Source of the DNA: Planctomycetota bacterium
GTDB taxonomy: Bacteria > Planctomycetota > Phycisphaerae > Phycisphaerales > Phycisphaeraceae
DNA length: 6,652 bases
Direction: 5' to 3'
Assembly: GCA_029267795.1 (NCBI GenBank)
Contig: JAJUHR010000102.1
Coordinates: forward strand, 1-6,652
Below are positions 1 to 4,033 of this stretch, in pieces; position 1 is the stretch's first letter; each line of letters opens with the position of its first letter. The notes under the pieces were generated by a model that did no database searches, had not been told where the DNA came from, and was given only the letters and a program-made list of their open reading frames with translations. Made by a program: the position numbers and the translations under genes.

Positions 1-864
1 CACAGCCTCCCCGGGACGGCCCAGCCGGCTGTACGCGTCACCCAGCATCTGCAAAACCAGGCTCCGCTGCCCTTCCAGCACCGCCAATTCACGAGAGGCC
101 CGCGAGTACCGGTCGAACTCGATCGAAGCGCTCAGATAAGACCCCAACTGATCGATCCCCGCAGCGTCGTACCCCGCGATCATCAGCGCCGTCCCGAGGT
201 AGTACCGGATCAACACGCTCAGCGATGGATCAACCTCCGGATCCGACGGGTAAACCTGCGCCGCCACACCCAGAATGGCGATCGCCTCCGGCCACTTCGC
301 CTGCATGCTGGCAAAACGCCCCAGCAGGTACAAACTGTACAAGTCCTGCGGGTCGGCTTGAACCGCCCGCTCCAGGTAATACACGCCCCGGGTCAAGTCC
401 CCCGCGTTGGCATAGATCATGCCCAGCAGCCGGGCGATCCGCCCCTCACGCGGCGCCAGGCGAAACGCCTCCTCCAGCTGACGCAACGCCTCGTGATGCC
501 GGTTTTCCCTCCACGCCTGCCGACCCGCCAAATACGCCCGCTGGGCAGACAGCGGGGGCTCATAACCGTCCTCGGACGAAGGGTCATGACTGGCCTGCAC
601 AACCTTGGCCAGAAAATCCGGCTGCGGCACCTCAGCGACAACCTCCGTCAAGGCCTTGCGGGCACGGACCAGGTCGTCGCCCTGGCGCGGCCGCACCGCC
701 GAGGCTTCCAAACCCTCCGGCGGCTCCAGACCACCTGGCTGCAACCCGACCACACCCTCGCCAACCCCACGCGACACCCCCTCTCGCGACGAGTCGAACG
801 ACCGGCACCCGATCAGCAGCGTCGCCGCCACCAAAACCATCCACCACACACATCGCCTACGCAT
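1..864 (-). CDS. TPR-repeat lipoprotein, partial (C-terminus outside window)
   Basis: Reading from ATG at 864 the frame stays open for 288 codons to the window edge. The protein begins MRRRCVWWMVLVAATLLIGC: basic residues 2-4, a hydrophobic core and a lipobox L17-I18-G19-C20, so it is predicted to be cleaved before Cys20 and lipid-anchored. Residues 21-105 are a low-complexity linker. From about 108 come TPR-like helix pairs: 110-140, 141-174 (with the AGD turn and the YYLERAVQADP helix end) and 175-208 (WPEAIAIL, YPSD), a more divergent one at 217-247, and the start of a fifth at 267-288. TPR lipoproteins scaffold protein complexes at the envelope, but the partner cannot be told from sequence. 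The ATG is chosen because the signal peptide starts there; the Shine-Dalgarno is weak (GGGA about 12 bases upstream). It is separated from hisG by 445 bases of repeats and is probably its own transcription unit. The family is not otherwise recognised. Confidence 0.85.
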   Translation of the reverse strand, partial: MRRRCVWWMVLVAATLLIGCRSFDSSREGVSRGVGEGVVGLQPGGLEPPEGLEASAVRPRQGDDLVRARKALTEVVAEVPQPDFLAKVVQASHDPSSEDGYEPPLSAQRAYLAGRQAWRENRHHEALRQLEEAFRLAPREGRIARLLGMIYANAGDLTRGVYYLERAVQADPQDLYSLYLLGRFASMQAKWPEAIAILGVAAQVYPSDPEVDPSLSVLIRYYLGTALMIAGYDAAGIDQLGSYLSASIEFDRYSRASRELAVLEGQRSLVLQMLGDAYSRLGRPGEAV

Positions 865-900
865 GACGTGATCTTTTCCCTCTAGGGCGGTTCTCGCTTT

Positions 901-906
901 AGTGTA
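901..906 (-). promoter_or_regulatory. Weak candidate -10 element for the TPR lipoprotein gene
   Basis: On the minus strand these bases read TACACT, matching TATAAT at four of six positions and keeping the T, A and final T that matter most. It lies 36 bases upstream of the lipoprotein ATG, which would leave a leader of roughly 30 bases. No convincing -35 hexamer is present 16-18 bases further upstream, where the sequence is GC-rich and palindromic. This is a guess from position and sequence only. Confidence 0.2.
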
Positions 907-919
907 GCGTTCCTCGGCT

Positions 920-954
920 CGGGGTGCCGGGGGCCCAGCGCCGCGATGCCCCGG
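920..954. repeat. Degenerate GGGTGCC...TGCCCC inverted repeat, copy 1
   Basis: GGGTGCC at 922-928 is followed 18 bases later by TGCCCC at 947-952. Pairing can use CGGGG (920-924) with CCCCG (949-953), or CCGGGG (927-932) with CCCCGG (949-954). The same two motifs with a 17-base spacer recur at 1143-1172, which suggests the two are decayed copies of one element. The resemblance is moderate, because GC-rich DNA offers such pairings by chance. Confidence 0.45.
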
Positions 955-987
955 TTCTTTATGAGCTTCCGCACGCACCACTCGGCC

Positions 988-1010
988 GTAGGGCAGGTCA
1001 TCGACCAGCC
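988..1010. repeat. GTAG-tagged hairpin, unit 1
   Basis: GTAG (988-991) is followed directly by the arm GGCAGGTC (992-999), a three-base loop ATC and the arm GACCAGCC (1003-1010). Seven of eight positions pair, with one A-A mismatch at 995/1007. The layout of GTAG tag, arm beginning GG, short loop and arm ending CC is shared with the units at 1049, 1185 and 1211. Confidence 0.6.
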
Positions 1011-1020
1011 AATGATTCAG

Positions 1021-1042
1021 CCCGCCGTGAACACACGGCGGG
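1021..1042. repeat. Perfect 9-bp GC-rich hairpin
   Basis: CCCGCCGTG (1021-1029) and CACGGCGGG (1034-1042) are exact reverse complements around the four-base loop AACA. The stem is strong in DNA or RNA on either strand. No T-run follows on either strand, so it is not a standard intrinsic terminator. It lacks the GTAG tag of its neighbours and may be another repeat type. Confidence 0.7.
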
Positions 1043-1048
1043 CCCGCA

Positions 1049-1071
1049 GTAGGGCGGGGCTTTGCCCCGCC
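1049..1071. repeat. GTAG-tagged hairpin, unit 2
   Basis: GTAG (1049-1052) is followed by GGCGGGGC (1053-1060), loop TTT and GCCCCGCC (1064-1071), a perfect 8-bp stem. It has the same tag, orientation and arm layout as units 1, 3 and 4. No tract on either strand makes it a clear terminator. Confidence 0.7.
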
Positions 1072-1080
1072 GCCGCGTGC

Positions 1081-1118
1081 CACACAGCAGGCCGAGCCGA
1101 AGGCGAGGCTGCTGTGTG
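1081..1118. repeat. 10-bp inverted repeat with an internal mini-hairpin
   Basis: CACACAGCAG (1081-1090) and CTGCTGTGTG (1109-1118) are exact reverse complements around an 18-base centre. The centre contains its own small stem, GCC (1096-1098), GAA loop, GGC (1102-1104). The arms are less GC-rich than the surroundings, so a perfect 10-bp match is unlikely to come from composition alone. Confidence 0.7.
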
Positions 1119-1140
1119 CAGGGGAGCTCTATTCACACGG

Positions 1141-1174
1141 CTGGGTGCCTGAGGCTAAGCGCAGCGTGCCCCAG
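1141..1174. repeat. Degenerate GGGTGCC...TGCCCC inverted repeat, copy 2
   Basis: CTGGG (1141-1145) pairs with CCCAG (1170-1174). After a bulged T at 1146, G1147-C1169 and C1148-G1168 continue the stem. It carries the GGGTGCC and TGCCCC motifs of the 920-954 copy. The loop contains AAGCGCAGCG (1157-1166), which is exactly the loop of the 1211-1240 unit, so it links the two repeat classes. Confidence 0.5.
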
Positions 1175-1184
1175 TTCCGTAGCC

Positions 1185-1205
1185 GTAGGGTGCGCTGGGC
1201 GCACC
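1185..1205. repeat. GTAG-tagged hairpin, unit 3
   Basis: GTAG (1185-1188) is followed by GGTGCGC (1189-1195), loop TGG and GCGCACC (1199-1205), a perfect 7-bp stem. The tag lies in a small tandem duplication, CCGTAG at 1177-1182 and again at 1183-1188. It is directly followed by unit 4. Confidence 0.7.
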
Positions 1206-1210
1206 TTCTT

Positions 1211-1240
1211 GTAGGGCGGGTCAAGCGCAGCGGATCCGCC
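1211..1240. repeat. GTAG-tagged hairpin, unit 4
   Basis: GTAG (1211-1214) is followed by the arm GGCGGGTC (1215-1222), loop AAGCGCAGCG (1223-1232) and arm GATCCGCC (1233-1240). All eight positions pair if one G-T (1220/1235) is allowed. The 10-base loop is longer than in units 1-3 and occurs identically at 1157-1166. From memory, palindromes of the form GTAGGG...CC with a GCGCAGCG-like loop are scattered in many bacterial genomes; I cannot name a family for this one. Confidence 0.65.
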
Positions 1241-1309
1241 AATAGCCGCCGACTGCAACCCGCGGTTCCTAGGCCCTTGGCTCACCCTCGAAGATTCGGC
1301 CGCAAAAAA

Positions 1310-2206
1310 TCAGGGGATCACCTTGTTCAAGCTGTAGCTGATGATCCCCGTCGCACCGGCACGCACCAGCCGCGGCACCAGCTCGCGCTCGATCTGTTCC
1401 TCCACTACCACCTCGATCGCCTGCCAGGACCCATCCGCCAGCGGGCTGATCGTCGGCGACTTCTCCGCCGGCAGCAGCGCCAACACCTCCGCCGCCCGGC
1501 TCTTGGGCACGTTCATCTTCAGCCCCACCTTCTCCCGAGCCACGATCGCCCCACGCAGCAGCAGCGACAGGTCCTCGATCCGCTCGCGCTTCGCCGGGTC
1601 AGCCCATGACTGGCGGTTCGCGATCAGCCGCGTCGTCGTCGTCAACACCGTGTCAATCACCCGCAGGTTGTTGGCACGAAGGCTCGAACCCGTCTCCGTA
1701 ATGTCCACGATCGCACTGACCAGACGCGCCTTGACCTCCGTGGCGCCCCAGCTGAACTCGATCTTCTTCACCGGCACCCCACGCTCCGCAAAATACTTCC
1801 GCGTCGTGTTCACCAGCTCCGTCGCGATGATCCCCCCCGCCAAGTCCTCCGGCCGGCGAACCGTCGACTCCTCCGGCACCGCCAACACCCAGCTCGCCGG
1901 TCGCGTCGTCGCCTTCGAGTACACCAGCTCGCACACCTCCTGCACGTCCGAGCCGTTCTCCATCACCCAGTCGTAACCCGTGATCCCCGCATCGAGCACC
2001 CCGTCCTCAACGTACCGGCTCATCTCCTGGGCCCGGAACATGATCAACTGCAGCCTCGGGTCGTCCACCGTCGGGAAATACGACCGGCTCCCCACGTAAA
2101 TCCGATACCCCGCCTTGTCGAACAGGTCGATTGTCGACTGCTCCAGACTCCCCTTGGGCACCCCGACCCGCAGCGTGTCCGTGTTGTTCTGACGACTCAA
2201 AGACAT
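1310..2206 (-). CDS. hisG: ATP phosphoribosyltransferase, long form
   Basis: HisG joins ATP and PRPP to give N1-(5-phosphoribosyl)-ATP, the committed and feedback-regulated first step of histidine synthesis in the cytoplasm. The 298 residues show the N-terminal RVGVPKGSLEQ strand and loop (13-23), the DAGITGYDW segment (72-80), the PRPP-binding stretch VDITETGSSLRANNL (167-181), and a C-terminal ACT-like regulatory domain from about 226 (LKMNVP, SPTISPL, AIEVVVEE, GIISYSLNKVIP). This is the long, hexameric, histidine-inhibited type, which does not need HisZ. The length is normal and no key region is missing. The ATG at 2206 is the first start after an in-frame TGA 12 bases upstream; the nearest GGAG is too far away (about 16 bases) to be a good ribosome-binding site, so initiation may be Shine-Dalgarno independent. 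It lies 62 bases after the glycosylase-fold gene, and no other his gene is in view. Confidence 0.97.
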   Translation of the reverse strand: MSLSRQNNTDTLRVGVPKGSLEQSTIDLFDKAGYRIYVGSRSYFPTVDDPRLQLIMFRAQEMSRYVEDGVLDAGITGYDWVMENGSDVQEVCELVYSKATTRPASWVLAVPEESTVRRPEDLAGGIIATELVNTTRKYFAERGVPVKKIEFSWGATEVKARLVSAIVDITETGSSLRANNLRVIDTVLTTTTRLIANRQSWADPAKRERIEDLSLLLRGAIVAREKVGLKMNVPKSRAAEVLALLPAEKSPTISPLADGSWQAIEVVVEEQIERELVPRLVRAGATGIISYSLNKVIP

Positions 2207-2268
2207 GGTTGGTCTGATTCAACTCCAATAAAAACGCCGACCGCGGCCGGCCCACACCCCCCACGCGC
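2207..2268 (-). other. 62-base spacer between the glycosylase-fold gene and hisG
   Basis: On the minus strand this runs from a GC-rich part into a short A/T patch (GTTTTTATTGG) about 20-30 bases before the hisG ATG. The patch could belong to a hisG promoter, but I find no paired -35/-10 with proper spacing and no terminator hairpin. Read-through from rbfA and the upstream gene is therefore as likely as separate transcription. Confidence 0.35.
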
Positions 2269-3024
2269 CTACTTGCCCCCGCGGCGAGCGGAAGCCGACC
2301 CACGTGCAGCCCGCCGCGCCGCCCCCCCTTTGGCCTGCGCCGCCACCAGCGAACGCCTCGCCCCACCCCCCCCACGCGTGTTGCCGCCGCGCGCCGCGCC
2401 CCCCGCCGACGCCGCACGCGAACCCGCCGCGTCCACCCACGCCCGCAACACCGCGTGCACCTCCACCGCCTCAGCCGCCTTCACGTGCCGCTCCAGAAAC
2501 CCCCGGATCGCCTCCACCGACGCCTCCGGATCCACCACCCCCTCCTTCTTCAGCAGCCTCGCCAGCGGCTCGTCCACCGGCACCGCGTGCACGTCAAAAC
2601 ACAACAGCATCACCTGGGCAGCCACGTAAGGCGTCACCCCCTTCAAGCTAGACAGGTAGTGGTGAATCTCCTTTTTCGACCGCTTGCCCAGCCCCTCCAA
2701 CGAAACCGCGTGCTCGCGGATAAAAATATCCTGCAGCACCTCCCGCAGCCGGTGCGCCCGCTCCGCAGCCTTCGGGTACCGCTCCCCGATCACCGCCACC
2801 ACCTCGTCCGGATGGCTCACACGCAGGTCGTTGTTGTCCACCACGATCGACATCAGCCTCTGATGCGCCGCCTCCGCCTGCTTAGGCGAAGCGTCCCATT
2901 CCAGGAACGCCAGCACCAGCTGGGTCACCGGGTCGTGACGCGGCAAAGGCTTCGGCTGAAACTTCTTCCTCAGCTGCCTCAGCAACGCCGAGAATTTGGG
3001 GGCGTAGTGATTGTCCTTTTTCAC
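2269..3024 (-). CDS. HhH-GPD (endonuclease III-fold) protein lacking the catalytic Lys and Fe-S cluster, with an RGG-containing basic tail
   Basis: The 251-residue protein has the layout of the endonuclease III superfamily. A helical segment at 31-60 begins DPVTQLVLAFL, a helix-hairpin-helix lies at 124-147 (LSSLKGVTPYVAAQVML), and the conserved Asp is D151 in PVDEPLARL. Compared from memory with E. coli Nth (LPGVGRKTA then VDTHIFRV), the catalytic lysine position is V134 here, the GRK is TPY, and the C-terminal Cys-X6-Cys-X2-Cys-X5-Cys cluster is absent. Residues 200-251 instead form a Gly/Ala/Arg/Ser tail with RGG at 212-214, 217-219 and 248-250. Lyase activity is thus unlikely; a monofunctional glycosylase or a plain nucleic-acid binder is possible. 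The N-terminus is basic (PKFSALLRQLRKKFQPK). The GTG start at 3024 is chosen because GAGGGA sits 7 bases upstream and the rbfA stop only 4. The family role is unknown to me. Confidence 0.8.
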   Translation of the reverse strand: MKKDNHYAPKFSALLRQLRKKFQPKPLPRHDPVTQLVLAFLEWDASPKQAEAAHQRLMSIVVDNNDLRVSHPDEVVAVIGERYPKAAERAHRLREVLQDIFIREHAVSLEGLGKRSKKEIHHYLSSLKGVTPYVAAQVMLLCFDVHAVPVDEPLARLLKKEGVVDPEASVEAIRGFLERHVKAAEAVEVHAVLRAWVDAAGSRAASAGGAARGGNTRGGGGARRSLVAAQAKGGAARRAARGSASARRGGK

Positions 3025-3028
3025 TCGG

Positions 3029-3445
3029 TTATCCCTCTACGCCGTCTCCGCCCTGCCCGCGGCCGGACCCCTCTTCGAGCGGCTCAGACCCCGCCACCGA
3101 CGGCGAGCCGATCCGATCCTCCCGCAAGGCCCGCAGCACCCCCGCCTGCTTCTTCAGCGAAGCGTCCAACCGAAAGTCCAACTGCGGCACCGTTTTCATC
3201 GCCACCGCCTTGCACACCAGCGAATGGATGTACCCCGCAGCATGACGCAAACCGTGGATCGCCCGGCTGCTGGCACCCTCCGGCAGCACCGACACGTACA
3301 CCGTCGCGTTACGCAGGTCCGCCGACACATCCACCCGCGTCACGCTGATCAGCCCCACGATCCGTGGGTCCGACAGCTGCCGCGCCAGCACCCCGCTGAT
3401 GGTCCGTAGCAGCGTGGACTCGACCTGTTGCTTGCGATAGCTCAT
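3029..3445 (-). CDS. rbfA: 30S ribosome-binding factor A
   Basis: RbfA binds the immature 30S subunit near the 5' end of 16S rRNA and helps its late maturation. The 138 residues show the family pattern: N-terminal helix with RKQQVESTLLRTISGVLARQ (4-23), DPRIVGLISVTRVDVSADL (26-44), the strand ATVYVSVLP (47-55), the AAGYIHS helix with the Ala-Ala-Gly kink of the KH-like fold (69-75) and VPQLDFRLDASL (86-97). Residues after about 112 are a Gly/Ser/Glu-rich acidic tail, as in many homologues. The ATG at 3445 gives the standard N-terminus; TAAGG about 11 bases upstream and AGGGA 3 bases upstream are both poorly placed. It follows ylxP after 81 bases, as in the classic infB operon, but the next gene is not truB. 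Confidence 0.93.
   Translation of the reverse strand: MSYRKQQVESTLLRTISGVLARQLSDPRIVGLISVTRVDVSADLRNATVYVSVLPEGASSRAIHGLRHAAGYIHSLVCKAVAMKTVPQLDFRLDASLKKQAGVLRALREDRIGSPSVAGSEPLEEGSGRGQGGDGVEG
3032..3037 (-). promoter_or_regulatory. Ribosome-binding site of the HhH-GPD gene, inside the end of rbfA
   Basis: The minus strand reads GAGGGA here, the last two sense codons of rbfA (Glu, Gly), followed by the TAA stop and then GTG. The spacing of 7 bases to the GTG at 3024 is ideal. This is the clearest Shine-Dalgarno in the window and fixes the GTG start. It implies that ribosomes finishing rbfA can start the next gene, that is, translational coupling. Confidence 0.7.
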
Positions 3446-3526
3446 CGATCCCTAGACCTTAAACCCTCAGCTCCCGCCCGCCTCCCGCACCCCCTCACAC
3501 CCACAGCCCCCTCAGCCGCCACGCAC

Positions 3527-3817
3527 CTACCACCCGGTCAACACCTGCACCTGGTGGTCCGACAGCACACAATCCCGAGTCCGCCGCAACTTGTCGACGA
3601 TCCTGTCCAGCACGCTGCGGCAATACGCAGCACTGTTCGAAGCCATCGCGATCCCCAGCACCGCTACCCGGTGATCCTCCAGCTGACCCACCTCTGCCAC
3701 CGAAACCTGGTGCTCCCGGTGCAGCCGGTCCTTTAGGCTCGACAACACGCGACGCTTATCCTTAAGCGACTCAGACCATTCGATCCTCAATTCGATTTGC
3801 AAGATACCGACGACCAT
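3527..3817 (-). CDS. ylxP: DUF503 family protein, YlxP-like
   Basis: This 96-residue protein matches the small DUF503 family found between infB and rbfA in many bacteria. Visible hallmarks are the start MVVGILQIELRI, the conserved SLKDKRRVLSSLKDRL (17-32), VSVAEVGQLEDHRVAVLGIAM (38-58) and a final strand ending QVQVLTGW. The fold is a small alpha/beta protein; a role beside ribosome maturation is inferred from conserved neighbourhood, and the exact function is not established to my knowledge. The frame is open further upstream to 3940, but that extension is Gly/Trp/Arg-rich and unlike the family, so I use the ATG at 3817, where homology begins. The Shine-Dalgarno is weak at best. The gene follows infB after 216 bases, an unusually long gap for this operon. 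Confidence 0.93.
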   Translation of the reverse strand: MVVGILQIELRIEWSESLKDKRRVLSSLKDRLHREHQVSVAEVGQLEDHRVAVLGIAMASNSAAYCRSVLDRIVDKLRRTRDCVLSDHQVQVLTGW

Positions 3818-3864
3818 AGCTCGAACCACGCAACCGGGCCGCCCACGACGCCGCTGCACACCGG

Positions 3865-3897
3865 CCCAGCACCGCAGCCCCGCCCCCCACAACCCCC
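3865..3897 (-). other. G-tract cluster in the transcript ahead of ylxP (possible G-quadruplex)
   Basis: On the minus (coding) strand this reads runs of 5, 6, 4 and 3 guanines separated by TTGT, a single C and a 10-base spacer. The first two loops fit a quadruplex; the third is longer than the usual 7-base limit. It lies about 50-80 bases upstream of the ylxP ATG in the infB-ylxP spacer, so it would be in the mRNA leader of ylxP. It may only reflect local GC skew. Confidence 0.35.
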
Positions 3898-4002
3898 TGC
3901 GCCATCCGGCCAGGCAGCCTCCACCCACAGGGCCACACACTCCAGCCCGGACCCCGGAGGGCCCCTTGAGAGTCCGTGGGGGGTTCGAGACCCGCTTCCG
4001 AC

Positions 4003-4017
4003 CCCGCTCGACGCGGG
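4003..4017 (-). other. Small stem-loop just after infB
   Basis: CCCGC (4003-4007) and GCGGG (4013-4017) pair perfectly around a five-base loop, beginning 17 bases past the infB stop codon. No U-run follows in the infB transcript direction, so it is not a standard terminator. The short motif GACC(C)CGCT recurs three times around it (3989-3996, 4000-4008, 4017-4024). It could slow or protect the infB 3' end, but nothing shows that. Confidence 0.35.
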
Positions 4018-4033
4018 ACCCGCTCCGCCGCTC

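Larger units (their letters stand above)
865..1309. other. Gene-free intergenic region filled with palindromic repeats
   Basis: This 445-base gap lies between the hisG stop and the lipoprotein start. No frame in it resembles a protein; the longest plus-strand frame (946-1152) simply runs across the palindromes. About 920-1240 consists almost wholly of short inverted repeats, listed one by one. The 1241-1309 stretch just after the hisG stop contains no hairpin followed by a T-run on the minus strand, so I see no intrinsic terminator there. The final 56 bases before the lipoprotein start should hold its promoter and leader. Confidence 0.85.

Noticed and set aside
225..885. Plus-strand frames over the first kilobase
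   Set aside because: They are Pro/Ala/Arg-rich and lie opposite the lipoprotein frame, which has a signal peptide, lipobox and TPR pattern.
1021..1042. Intrinsic terminator for hisG or the lipoprotein
   Set aside because: The stem is strong but no T-run follows on either strand, and it is over 250 bases past the hisG stop.
946..1152. Small plus-strand frame of 68 codons in the gap
   Set aside because: It runs straight through several palindromic repeats and has no homology signal or credible ribosome-binding site.
920..1240. CRISPR array
   Set aside because: The repeats are short, palindromic, differ in sequence and are irregularly spaced; there are no constant direct repeats with unique spacers and no cas gene.
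2269..2430. Frameshift hiding a Fe-S cluster in the glycosylase-fold gene
   Set aside because: The other minus-strand frames over this stretch show no Cys-X6-Cys-X2-Cys-X5-Cys pattern, so the basic tail seems real.
2455..3348. Plus-strand frame of 297 codons
   Set aside because: It crosses opposite the rbfA and glycosylase-fold genes with a His/Arg/Leu/Pro-biased product. It is a compositional shadow.
3979..3995. tRNA T-arm-like GGTTCGAGACC
   Set aside because: No matching acceptor 5' strand, D-arm or anticodon arm is found at the right distance on either side, and one pair of the T-stem is broken.
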